Source of the DNA: Nakamurella panacisegetis
GTDB taxonomy: Bacteria > Actinomycetota > Actinomycetes > Mycobacteriales > Nakamurellaceae
Reading direction: 5' to 3'
Length of the DNA: 64,000 nt
Assembly: GCF_900104535.1 (NCBI RefSeq)
Contig: NZ_LT629710.1
Coordinates: 3,941,501 to 4,005,500 of the forward strand
Part shown: piece by piece, positions 17,537 to 25,495 of the stretch
How the letters are laid out: every line of letters begins with the position of its first letter
Numbering within the stretch: the stretch's first letter is position 1
Notes under the pieces: model-generated
What the model was told of the DNA's origin: nothing
Database searches by the model: none
What the model saw: only the letters and a program-made list of their open reading frames with translations
Program-made: the position numbers and the translations under genes

Positions 17537-17881
17537 GTGGCCTACGTCATCGCAGAACCCTGCATCGATGTCCTGGACCGGGCCTGTGTAGAGGAGTGCC
17601 CGGTCGACTGCATCTACGAGGGAGACCGGGCCCTGTACATCCACCCCGACGAGTGCGTCGACTGCGGTGCCTGCGAACCGGTATGCCCGGTCGACGCGAT
17701 CTTCTACGAAGACGACGTCCCGCCTGAATGGTCGGCCTTCATCGCGGACAACACCCACTTCTTCGAAAAGCCACTCCCCGGACAGACCGAAGCGTTCGGA
17801 TCCCCAGGCGGAGCTACGAAGGTGGGACGCCTTGCCGTCGACACCCCGCTGGTGGCCCGCTATCCGCCACCGAGCGCATGA
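17537..17881 (+). CDS. fdxA: 7Fe ferredoxin, FdxA type
   Basis: 114 aa. Electron carrier with one [3Fe-4S] and one [4Fe-4S] cluster: cysteines in [16 protein letters not shown], then [27 protein letters not shown] at the start is the standard N-terminus, so GTG 17537 is chosen; GGAAGGA lies 9 nt before it. An ATG at 17513 has no good site. In Mycobacterium the homologous fdxA is in the hypoxia (DosR) regulon, which fits the stress context here. Its stop overlaps the start of the next regulator gene (ATGA). Confidence 0.95.
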   Translation: MAYVIAEPCIDVLDRACVEECPVDCIYEGDRALYIHPDECVDCGACEPVCPVDAIFYEDDVPPEWSAFIADNTHFFEKPLPGQTEAFGSPGGATKVGRLAVDTPLVARYPPPSA

Positions 17882-18576
17882 CCGCCGGGCCCGGCAGCAT
17901 TGAAGGCGGGCAGATCACTTCCGCACCGCGGCGGCGAGTACTGCAACTGCTCCGCGACAGCCCCGCAGCGCTGGACGGGTACGAACTGGGCGAGGCCACC
18001 GGCCTGCACGTCACCACTGTCCGCTTCCATCTCGAACAGCTCCTGACCGCAGGGCTGATCGTCGCCGCGACCCAGCCGCGCAGCACCCCGGGCAGGCCCC
18101 GCACGGTATACACCGCCGTGCCCCTGCCGGACACCGGCAAGGATGGCTATCAGCCGTTAGCCGCCCTGCTCGCTGCACACCTCGGCGGGTCCACGCAGGT
18201 CCGCCGCCGCCGAGCGGAGAAGGCCGGCCGTCAGTGGGCGGCCAGGCTGATCCCACCGACCAGCGGTGCCGTCGACCACGCTGACGCCACCCGCCAGGTC
18301 ACCGCAATGCTGACCGCCATGAGTTTCCAACCGGAACCCATCGAATCCGTGGGAAAGACCCAGGAGATCAGACTCCGCGGCTGCCCCTACCGCGACGTCG
18401 CCCGGCAGCAACCCGATGTGGTGTGTGGGATCCATCTTGGACTGCTACGTGGCGCGTTCACCCAACTCGGCGGACCGCCTACCGAGGTCACCTTGACACC
18501 GTTCGTCGAACCTGAGCTGTGCGCCATCCACCTCAGCGTTCCATCACCACCCACGTCCGCAACTGAGGTGAAATGA
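17878..18576 (+). CDS. COG2345/SufR-type helix-turn-helix regulator
   Basis: 232 aa. Winged helix-turn-helix at residues ~15-80 ([31 protein letters not shown] wing). C-terminal cysteines in [17 protein letters not shown] and PELCAIHL give C-x13-C-x31-C, identical in spacing to the regulator at 1-659. It is coupled to fdxA by an ATGA overlap and followed after 3 nt by a membrane protein gene, so it is probably the operon's own Fe-S or redox sensor. Cluster binding is inferred from the SufR relatives, not shown. Confidence 0.85.
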   Translation: MTAGPGSIEGGQITSAPRRRVLQLLRDSPAALDGYELGEATGLHVTTVRFHLEQLLTAGLIVAATQPRSTPGRPRTVYTAVPLPDTGKDGYQPLAALLAAHLGGSTQVRRRRAEKAGRQWAARLIPPTSGAVDHADATRQVTAMLTAMSFQPEPIESVGKTQEIRLRGCPYRDVARQQPDVVCGIHLGLLRGAFTQLGGPPTEVTLTPFVEPELCAIHLSVPSPPTSATEVK

Positions 18577-18579
18577 CAG

Positions 18580-19002
18580 ATGTGGCAGCTCATCGCCATC
18601 GCCGCAACGTTCACCTGGTTGGGGATGGTGCTGGCCATTTCCTTTCTCGAGACGCCGTTGAAGTTCCAGGCACCGGGCATCACCCTGCCGCTGGGCCTCG
18701 GCATCGGCCGGATCGTGTTCCGCGCCCTGAACATCGCCGAGATCGCGCTGGCCATCGTGGTCCTCGGGTCCGTGGCAATACTCGGCACCGATCCGGCGGG
18801 GTGGATACTGCTCGGCGTCGTCGCAGCAGTCCTGTCCGTCCAGCTCGGCATGCTCCGCCCGCGCCTAGACCGCCGCACCCAGCAGATGATAGCCGGGCGC
18901 CCCGTGCCATCCTCACGGCTGCACCTGAGCTACATCGCCCTCGAATGCACCAAGGTCGCCACGCTAATGACGCTCGGCGCAGTTCTGAACGCGGTGCCTT
19001 GA
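18580..19002 (+). CDS. Small four-helix membrane protein
   Basis: 140 aa with hydrophobic segments near residues 2-20, 45-67, 72-88 and 118-137. Contains AISFLETPLKFQAPGITLPL and LGIGRIVFRALNIAEI, which look conserved, but I cannot name a family with certainty. ATG 18580 is preceded by GAGGTGA. It is last in the fdxA-regulator operon. Beyond it the sequence turns into IS debris. Confidence 0.7.
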   Translation: MWQLIAIAATFTWLGMVLAISFLETPLKFQAPGITLPLGLGIGRIVFRALNIAEIALAIVVLGSVAILGTDPAGWILLGVVAAVLSVQLGMLRPRLDRRTQQMIAGRPVPSSRLHLSYIALECTKVATLMTLGAVLNAVP

Positions 19003-19136
19003 CCAGCGACAAGTCCGAATCGCGTCAGCAATCGCACCCATCGCCACCGCCATCCGGCAGTAGTTGGAGTTCGGCGTTCCAGAGTTGCGATCAACTATCG
19101 ATGCCTTGTCGCTGGTGGCGTTACCCCGGTCGTCGG

Positions 19137-19333
19137 TTCGAACAGCCGGGTCGCCACGCTGGTGGACCGCCGGTCCCGGTTCCTCATCCTGGTCAAGCTG
19201 CCCAGGCGGCACACCACTGCTGTGTGGTGCCCGCTGTGATCGAGGTCTACTCCCGTCCGGATCCCTCCTTACGCCGAGCGTTGACCTGGGACCGCGGGAT
19301 GGAACTGGCCGCCCACAAGGCTCTCACCGGGCG
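19137..19333 (+). pseudogene. IS30-family transposase fragment
   Basis: The DNA reads SRVATLVDRRSRFLILVKLP, the first catalytic-Asp region of IS30 transposases, then after a stop and a frameshift RRALTWDRGMELAAHKALT, the second IS30 block. Both ends are missing. It abuts an IS256 fragment on the opposite strand. Confidence 0.7.
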
Positions 19334-19760
19334 TTGAGCGATTCGATGGCGTTGGTCGAGCAGATGACGGTGCGGATCTCTACGTCGTAGTTCCAGGAAC
19401 TCCGATGAACTCCGCCCAGGCGTTGTCCCACAGCCGGATCAACGCTGGGTACCGCTTGCCCCACCGCTCCGCCAGGTCGTCCAACGCCGCTCTGGCCGCG
19501 GCGGCGTTCACCGCGGTGTAGATGGGTTTCACATCCCGCCTCAGCGCATCCCAGTCCTTCCGGGAAGCCAGGCGGAACGTGTTGCGGATCAGGTGGATGA
19601 TGCATGTCTGGACCGCGGTCAGCGGCCACACGCTCCCAACGACCTCTGGTAGGCCCTTCAGGCCGTCGCAGACCAGGAAGAACACGTCCTTCACGCCGCG
19701 GTTGCGGACGTCGGTGAGCACGCCCATCGGAGAACTTGGCGCCGCCGCGACACTGGCTGA
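19324..19760 (-). pseudogene. IS256-family (Mutator) transposase fragment
   Basis: MGVLTDVRNRGVKDVFFLVC, CDGLKGLPEVV and TCIIHLIRNTFRLASRKDWD are the central IS256 block. After about WAEFIG the match continues in another frame (NYDVEIRTVICSTNAIESLN), so there is a frameshift near 19395. The gene is truncated at both ends. Weak homology (GAKF) continues to ~19760 into the start of the GIY-YIG frame. Confidence 0.8.
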
Positions 19761-20389
19761 TCTTCATGGCCGACGGCGGTCGACGGTCCCGGCTGCTTGT
19801 CGCCTACGAAAACCATGGCGAGGTGCTGTCCGAGCGCACCAGCACCTCCAGGTACTTCGACCTGCAGCCGTCCGGACTGCTGTCGGCTCTGATCGGCCGA
19901 CTGGTCGTGGAGTGGTCGACCGACACCATCAACTGGCGCAAGAGCGGGCACGCCGCGGCAGTGCTGCCCATCATCGAGATCGCCGACCCGAAAGTGGTCT
20001 TGTTCCCAGGGTTCGACCGGGTGCTCATCACCTACGCCGAACTGCAGTCGGTGATCTCAGACGCCCGATATGGCGGGTGGCGCACTGCCCTTGGCTCCGT
20101 GCAGGGGATCTACCTGATTGCCGACACCAGCACCGGGCAGCTCTACGTCGGCAAGGCCGACGGGGGAGAGAGGATCCTTGGCCGCTGGTCGGCGTACGCC
20201 CGAGATGGCCACGGCGGCAACATCGCACTCAAGGAGCTGACTGGGCTGAACTCCGCGCACGCTGCCCATTTTCAATTCAGCATCCTGCGGGTCTTCGGGC
20301 CGAGCGTGCCTTCCGCAGAGATCGACGAGGCGGAGTCCCATTTCAAAGATGCGCTGTTGACCCGTCGGTACGGGCTGAACCGGAACTAG
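19736..20389 (+). CDS. GIY-YIG nuclease family protein, probably 5'-truncated
   Basis: 217 aa. The C-terminal half is a GIY-YIG domain: GIYLIADTSTGQLYVGKADG, then GRWSAYARDGHGGN, and a likely catalytic Glu in EIDEAESHF. The N-terminal half (YENHGEVLSERT, FDLQPSGLLSALIGRLVVEW) is typical of a group of uncharacterised actinobacterial proteins and seems to begin abruptly at the IS256 fragment, so the original start is probably lost. ATG 19736 or 19766 could still start translation. Role unknown; phage defence or DNA repair are possible but unsupported. Confidence 0.7.
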   Translation: MAPPRHWLIFMADGGRRSRLLVAYENHGEVLSERTSTSRYFDLQPSGLLSALIGRLVVEWSTDTINWRKSGHAAAVLPIIEIADPKVVLFPGFDRVLITYAELQSVISDARYGGWRTALGSVQGIYLIADTSTGQLYVGKADGGERILGRWSAYARDGHGGNIALKELTGLNSAHAAHFQFSILRVFGPSVPSAEIDEAESHFKDALLTRRYGLNRN

Positions 20390-20680
20390 GAGCCATCGGA
20401 CGCCCGTCGCCACAGGACGCGGCCGGAGGGCCGATCCGGTAGCGGGCCGCCTGTGAAGGCCTGAGCGGTATGCGCTGGCGTGTCACCACACTTGGGACCG
20501 AAGCGCACTTGGCTATCAAGACGATCCTGTCCTCGGTCAAGGCCGGAGACGCGTGCGGGTCTCGGATAGCCGAAACGGGCCCGCCTTGCCGAGGTGGGGG
20601 CTGTTGACTAGATCTGGCCCCGTGCGCCGCCGCTGACGGACCCGGACAACGGCTGATACGAGTGACCCGAGCGTCCTCGG
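20390..20680. other. Intergenic stretch, nothing recognised
   Basis: 291 bp between the GIY-YIG frame and the 3' end of the interrupted small gene. No convincing ORF, hairpin or repeat. Confidence 0.3.
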
Positions 20681-20880
20681 TCAGCCGCCGTCTTCGTCTA
20701 GAGCCGAGCGTAGCTCTCTCAGGTCCTGCTCCAGCTGCGCCACCCTAACGGGATTGCGATCGCCCACCGGCACCCCCAGTACGGCGTTGGCCTGGGACGT
20801 ATCGAATACCAATGGCGGTCTGGCCAAAGCCCTCAACAGCTCGTCACGCTCCGAGTAGGTCCAAACGGCCTGATCAACTA

Positions 20881-22003
20881 GTGTCGCGTTAGCGATATGG
20901 CTTTACTTATTGGTGGGTTTCTGGGAGAATGGCGCATGCCCAGAAACCCGGTCCCGGTGGTGTCCGACTCTGATCGTGCGGTGATGGAATCCTGGCTGCG
21001 AGCACCCAGCACGCCGGCGGGTCTGGTCAGGCGAGCCCGGATCGTGTTGCTGGCCGCCGAGGGCCTGGGCACCAACGACATCGTGGAGCGGGTCGGGGCC
21101 ACGAAGCCGACGGTGATCGCGTGGCGGAACCGCTATCTGGCTGAGGGTTTGGCCGGTCTGGACGATCGGGACAAGCCCGGCCGGCCCGCCCAGATCGACG
21201 ATTTGGACATCGTCAACGCCACCCTGGCGCCGCCGCCGGCGGAGCTGGGCATCACCCACTGGTCCAGCCGGATCCTGGGCAAACAGCTGGGCATCTCCAA
21301 CGTCACCGTCGCCAAGATCTGGAAGCGGTGGGGCCTCAAACCGTGGAAGTTGGAGACGTTCAAGTTCTCCACCGACCCGGAACTGGAGGCCAAGGTCCGC
21401 GACGTCGTCGGGCTGTATCTCGACCCGCCGGAGAAGGCCGTCGTTCTCTCCATTGACGAGAAGTCGCAGATCCAAGCACTGGACCGGACCGCGCCGATGC
21501 TGCCGATCCGACCAGACCTGGCCCAGCGGTGGACCCACGACTACAAACGCAACGGCACCACCACCTTGTTCGCCGCGTTGGAGATCGCCACCGGCAAGGT
21601 CACTCAAGCCTGCTATCCCCGCCATCGCTCCGATGAGTTCCTGCTGTTTTTGAAGAAGGTCGTCAAGGCCTACCCCCGGATCGATCTGCACATCGTGGTC
21701 GACAACTACGCCACTCACAAACATCCAACCGTGAACGCCTGGCTGGCCAAGAACCCGCGCGTGACACTGCATTTCACCCCGACCTCCGGATCGTGGATGA
21801 ACATGGTCGAGATCTTCTTCGGCATCATCACCCGCCAAGCCATCCGCCGCGGCGTCTTCCACTCCGTCACCGAACTCCAAGCCGCCATCACCAGATTCAT
21901 CGACGCGTGGAACGAGAACTGCCACCCGTTCACCTGGACCAAAACCGCAGACGAAATCCTGCCCCACGCCACCGGAGGTCAAAGAACATCATTCACGCGA
22001 CAC
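20881..22003 (+). mobile_element. Complete IS630-family element
   Basis: 1123 bp bounded by terminal inverted repeats starting GTGTCGCGT and flanked by TA at 20879-20880 and 22004-22005. IS630 elements duplicate TA, preferably within CTAG; the empty site reconstructs to CTAG. The transposase is intact, so the insertion looks recent. Confidence 0.92.
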
Positions 22004-22006
22004 TAG
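20936..22006 (+). CDS. IS630-family transposase
   Basis: 356 aa, complete. The N-terminal helix-turn-helix (GTNDIVERVGATKPTVIAWR) binds the ends; the DDE catalytic domain has Asp in SIDEKSQIQAL, Asp in VVDNYATHK and Glu in SWMNMVEIFF. ATG 20936 follows GGGAGA; an in-frame ATG at 20897 has a weaker context. The last sense codon is CAC at the element's end, and the stop TAG is TA (target copy) plus the flanking G, so termination depends on the insertion site. Confidence 0.93.
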   Translation: MPRNPVPVVSDSDRAVMESWLRAPSTPAGLVRRARIVLLAAEGLGTNDIVERVGATKPTVIAWRNRYLAEGLAGLDDRDKPGRPAQIDDLDIVNATLAPPPAELGITHWSSRILGKQLGISNVTVAKIWKRWGLKPWKLETFKFSTDPELEAKVRDVVGLYLDPPEKAVVLSIDEKSQIQALDRTAPMLPIRPDLAQRWTHDYKRNGTTTLFAALEIATGKVTQACYPRHRSDEFLLFLKKVVKAYPRIDLHIVVDNYATHKHPTVNAWLAKNPRVTLHFTPTSGSWMNMVEIFFGIITRQAIRRGVFHSVTELQAAITRFIDAWNENCHPFTWTKTADEILPHATGGQRTSFTRH

Positions 22007-22226
22007 ATCCCGGTATTGGATTCCGCGGAGGACTGCCTCCAGCAAGCCAAGTCGGAGCAGATTTTGGCTACTCTGATTCATGTTCCTCATCTGTCAACTA
22101 TAGGTGGCCAGTCAAGACGCAACCAGGTGCTCGACCCGCAGTAGGGACCGTCGGATACATTGACACGCGTACGTCTGAGTCACCCCGGCATGTCCGGACA
22201 CTCCTCTTGTTAGGAAAGATGGAGTC

Positions 22227-22549
22227 ATGGCGAGTACGTCGAAGCGGTACCCGGCCGAGTTGAAGGACCGGGCGGTGCGGATGGTGGCGGAGATCCGGTC
22301 CGATCATGGGTCGGAGTGGGCGGCGGTGGAGTCGGTCGCGGCGAAGTTGGGGATCGGGACTGCGCAGACGGTGCAGAACTGGGTCCGCCGCGCCGAGGTC
22401 GATGCCGGCAAACGGCGGGGGTGTCCTCCGAGGCGGCGGAGGAGCTGCGGAAGTTGCGGGCGGAGAACCGAGAGTTGAAGCGGGCCAACGAGATATTGAA
22501 GTCGGCGTCAACTTTTTTCGCGGCGGAGCTCGACCGCCGACAGAAGTGA
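22227..22549 (+). pseudogene. IS3 orfA with single-base frameshift
   Basis: Encodes the helix-turn-helix part ([38 protein letters not shown]). The frame breaks in a run of five G at 22417-22421; adding one G restores [20 protein letters not shown] and the leucine-zipper tail to the TGA at 22547-22549. TTTTTTC (22513-22519) is the expected slippery site for the orfA-orfB fusion. Confidence 0.8.
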
Positions 22550-23475
22550 TCATCAGCTACATCGATCAGCACAAGGCGGAATACGGCGTCGGGACGATCT
22601 GCCGGGTGCTCACCGAGCACGGCTGCAAGATCGCGTCGTCCACCTACTACGACCGCACCCACCAGCAGCCCTCCGCCCGCGCTGTCCGGGACGAGGCGCT
22701 GTCCGCGCAGGTCAGTGCGGTGCATGCGGAGAACTACGGCGTCTACGGGGCGCGGAAGGTGTGGTTGACGCTGAACCGGGAAGGCACCGCGGTGGCCCGG
22801 TGCACGGTGGAGCGGCTGATGCGCCGGCTCGGTCTGGTCGGGGCTCGTCGGGGCAAGGTCAAACGCACCACTATCGCCGACCCGCAAGCGCAACGGGCCA
22901 GTGATCTGGTGGATCGTCATTTCGACCCGGAGGCGCCAGATCGCCTATGGGTGGCCGACTTCACGTATGTTTCGACGTGGTCCGGGTGGGTGTACGTGGC
23001 GTTCGTGATCGATGCCTACTCCCGTCGGATCGTGGGGTGGCGATCGGCGACCACGATGACCGCGCAACTCGTCCTGGACGCCATCGAGCACGCGATCTGG
23101 ACCCGGCAACGTGAAGGGGTGCAGGACCTTTCGGGGCTGATTCACCACAACGACCGCGGATCTCAATATACGTCTGTGGCGTTCACCGAGCGGCTGGCCG
23201 ACGCCGGCATCGACGCCTCCGTTGGTCGCACCGGGGATAGTTTCGACAATGCTCTGGCCGAGACGATCAACGGGCTCTACAAGACCGAGCTGATCAAGCC
23301 CCGCGGCCCGTGGCGGACCGTCGAGCAGGTCGAAGTCGCCACCCTGGAATGGGTCGACTGGTTCAACCACCGCCGCCTGTACGAGCACAACGGCGACCTC
23401 CCACCGGTCGAACTCGAGCAGGCCCACTACGCTCAAATCAGAGCCCAGCAAACCGCTGCGCTCTCAAACCCGTAG
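22546..23475 (+). CDS. IS3-family transposase orfB (DDE integrase core)
   Basis: 309 aa from GTG 22546, which overlaps the orfA stop; normally made as a -1 frameshift fusion at TTTTTTC. Catalytic residues: Asp in [11 protein letters not shown], Asp in [11 protein letters not shown], Glu in [17 protein letters not shown]. The HTH_21-like block [17 protein letters not shown] precedes them. The catalytic frame is intact, but with orfA broken the fusion protein cannot be made from this copy unless the G-run is a sequencing error. Confidence 0.9.
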   Translation: MIISYIDQHKAEYGVGTICRVLTEHGCKIASSTYYDRTHQQPSARAVRDEALSAQVSAVHAENYGVYGARKVWLTLNREGTAVARCTVERLMRRLGLVGARRGKVKRTTIADPQAQRASDLVDRHFDPEAPDRLWVADFTYVSTWSGWVYVAFVIDAYSRRIVGWRSATTMTAQLVLDAIEHAIWTRQREGVQDLSGLIHHNDRGSQYTSVAFTERLADAGIDASVGRTGDSFDNALAETINGLYKTELIKPRGPWRTVEQVEVATLEWVDWFNHRRLYEHNGDLPPVELEQAHYAQIRAQQTAALSNP

Positions 23476-23496
23476 GTGTCCGGACATGCCGGGGTG

Positions 23497-24530
23497 GTTC
23501 AAGGACCTCAGCCGCCGAACTAGCGGGTTCATCAACCGAGCCAACGCCGCCGACGGGGCCGACCGCCGGTTCTACGACCGCGCCGCGCAGGTCGACTGCA
23601 GCGGTAACGTCCGGCACAAGCCCCCGAGCCACCAGCGGTGGAAGTTCGGTGACCGCCGCACCAGCGGACACACTGCAGGCGGGGAGCCGGACCGCGCTGG
23701 TGGTGCTGGCACAGTTGAAGGTCAAGGGGCGGGCCCCGATGACCGGCTACAGCCGGACGCAGTTCGGTGCCGCGTGGACGGACGCGAACGATGATCTTCT
23801 GGGCCACAACGGGTGCGACACCCGCAATGACATCCTGGGACGGGACCTCACCGGCGTCGTCTACAAGGCGGGCACCCGGAACTGCACAGTGCTGACCGGG
23901 ACTCTCACCGATCCCTACACATCCCGGATGATCCCGTTCATCCGCGGCGCCGGCACCTCCACCGCCATCCAAATCGACCACGTGGTGCCGCTGGGGGACG
24001 CCTGGCAGACGGGGGCGCAGAGTCTGACTGTTCGGGTCCGCACTGATCTGGCCAACGATCCGTTGGAGTTGCTGGCCGTGGACGGGCCGACCAATGAGGC
24101 GAAGGGCGACGGGGACGCGGCTACGTGGCTGCCGCCGAACAAGGCGTACCGGTGTGCGTACGTGGCGCGGCAGGTCGCGGTCAAGGCCCGTTACGGTCTC
24201 TGGGTCACCTCGGCCGAGCACGACGCCATCGCTGGGGTATTGAGTAGCTGTCCCGCGCAAACGGTGCCGGCCGAGGCTGGTGCCCCGCCGACGGCGACGG
24301 TGGCCGCGACTTCGTCGCGGCCCAGCACCACACCGCCCCCGTCCACCACGGTTGCCCCGCCGCCCGCGCCACGAGTGAGCTCATCCGCAGCCGCCCCCAC
24401 ACCGACGCCGACCCTGCCGGAGGCCCCCGCTGGGGCAACGGCGAAATGCAACGACGGGACGTACTCGTTTGCCGCGCACCACCAAGGTGCATGCTCGCAC
24501 CACGGCGGCGTCGCCATCTTCTACAAGTAA
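23497..24530 (+). CDS. HNH (DUF1524-type) nuclease with DUF3761 tail, 5'-truncated by IS3
   Basis: About 345 codons remain. A Ser/Thr/Pro/Ala-rich linker is followed by the nuclease domain: MTGYSRTQFGAAW, GCDTRNDILGRDL, then IQIDHVVPLGDAW with the catalytic His and NDPLELLAVDGPTNEAKGD. A second Pro/Thr-rich linker leads to a C-terminal DUF3761-like module (CNDGTYSFAAHHQGACSHHG). Homologues are secreted, so a signal peptide was probably encoded where IS3 now sits. The first in-frame start after the IS is a GTG near 23649. Export is therefore doubtful in this copy. Confidence 0.82.
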
Positions 24531-24716
24531 GAACCGGACGCGTCCCGTGCGCGAGCCGCTGTTCTCGAGTACGCCCCCGCGAAGGATCACCCATCCTTGT
24601 CGCCAGGGCCAGTAGCTAGCTGCCTGAACTCAACCTTCCCGGTACCCGCCGGTGGCAGCAGGGCTGTGCAGGGGGACGGATGGGGATCCGGCCCCCGGGG
24701 GGGGTATTCACCGACC
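24531..24716. other. Short gap, nothing recognised
   Basis: 186 bp between the nuclease and the excisionase-like ORFs; no hairpin terminator or promoter was convincing. Confidence 0.25.
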
Positions 24717-24887
24717 ATGGAGCACGTCCACCACTGGGCCGCGCCCGCCGTCCGGTTCCTGACGTTGGCCGATGCGGCCGAGATTATGTCCAGTCGTCGA
24801 GGCGATCAGGGCTGGGACCTGCTGCTGCGTGTGCTGGACATGTCGTCGACGGGACCCGTTGTGACTGAGACGGGAGTGCTGGCGTGA
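24717..24887 (+). CDS. Small ORF with excisionase-like N-terminal motif
   Basis: 56 aa. VRFLTLADAAEIM is the usual beginning of MerR/excisionase-type helix-turn-helix domains, but the rest is unlike the family. Its stop overlaps GTG 24884, where a second short frame starts with DRFLTLADVPRRR and closes after ~45 codons. Probably decayed copies of a small DNA-binding protein gene. Confidence 0.3.
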   Translation: MEHVHHWAAPAVRFLTLADAAEIMSSRRGDQGWDLLLRVLDMSSTGPVVTETGVLA

Positions 24888-25005
24888 CTGCGGATCGATT
24901 CTTGACGCTGGCGGACGTACCTCGCCGGCGTCACGCGGTGGCTGATCCGTCATACGGAGCATCATGCCCGCCCGGCCCTGAGGGCAGCCACAGAATTGGC
25001 CGCCC

Positions 25006-25305
25006 GTGCCGACGACACTGAAGATAATGGGCTCAGAATCCCTCTCGAAAGAGCAAATCGGTGCGTGGGCTATGTGCCGGACATGCTCGGGAGGGTTGGA
25101 GATAACCGCGGAGCTGAACAATTCCCTGTCGCAGGCCTACGCGTTGGTGCGGTGCGGGGACCTGCAGGGTATCCAGATCGGTGGCCGCAACCAGTGGCGG
25201 GTGGAACGGAGTCGCCTGGAGTGCTACATCGAGCAGGCCTACCAGCGGACTGCCGCGTCGCTGGGTGATCTGCCCCGTGATCTACCCGCCGAGCAGCAGC
25301 CCTGA
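25006..25305 (+). CDS. Excisionase/MerR-type helix-turn-helix protein, degenerate N-terminus
   Basis: 99 aa. LEITAELNNSLSQAYALVR, then CGDLQGIQIGGRNQWRVERS and LECYIEQAYQRT match the small DNA-binding proteins (excisionase- or BldC-like) of actinobacteria. The first ~25 residues do not match and contain an odd CRTC; the expected FLTLADVAE start is found out of frame upstream (24884). The start is uncertain (ATG 25006 or 25030). It may still bind DNA; no target is evident. Confidence 0.5.
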   Translation: MPTTLKIMGSESLSKEQIGAWAMCRTCSGGLEITAELNNSLSQAYALVRCGDLQGIQIGGRNQWRVERSRLECYIEQAYQRTAASLGDLPRDLPAEQQP

Positions 25306-25441
25306 CCAGGTCGCCGCGTCGCTGGCGGCCCAGGGGGCCGCTGCACGGTGAGCGACTGACCTAGTGACTGACGGATGACCGAGAGCTAACGAGTTGCTGG
25401 TGGCCATGGGTGCACTTTGGTTCACTCGACGAGGCGCGAGC

Positions 25442-25455
25442 GATCACCCGTGATC
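25442..25455. repeat. Short perfect inverted repeat
   Basis: GATCAC-CC-GTGATC, followed by another GATCAC at 25472-25477. It lies in the 190-bp gap before the IS481 element. Operator or chance; nothing assigns a protein. Confidence 0.3.
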
Positions 25456-25495
25456 ATGACCGATCACCAGCCACAAGAGACCTTCATTGTTCACG

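Larger units (their letters stand above)
20681..22081 (-). pseudogene. 91-codon gene split by the IS630 element
   Basis: The 5' part runs 22081-22004 (MNQSSQNLLRLGLLEAVLRG, then IQYRDL) and the 3' part 20878-20681. Removing 20881-22003 and one TA joins CTA-GTT in frame and gives an uninterrupted 91-residue protein ending ALDEDGG. Features: FDTSQANAVLGVPVGDRNPV and a charged helical C-terminus (QLEQDLRELRSAL). The pattern faintly resembles the tower/coiled-coil part of GyrA/ParC (a DxSxxQAxAVL-like motif), which is only a suggestion. The gene was certainly interrupted by this insertion. Confidence 0.8.
22181..23496 (+). mobile_element. IS3-family element with 21-bp perfect inverted ends
   Basis: Both ends carry the same 21-bp sequence in inverted orientation (22181-22201 and 23476-23496), beginning CACCCCGGCATG and containing the palindrome TGTCCGGACA. 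The 3-bp flanks differ (AGT and GTT), so no target duplication is visible. Either an IS-mediated deletion followed insertion, or the true ends are slightly internal. It contains orfA (frameshifted) and an intact orfB. Confidence 0.88.

Noticed and set aside
25416-25436. Second comM fragment (LDEAR-like reading) before the IS481 element
   Set aside because: Similarity to the comM segment at 28160 is limited to about 15 bases and does not extend.
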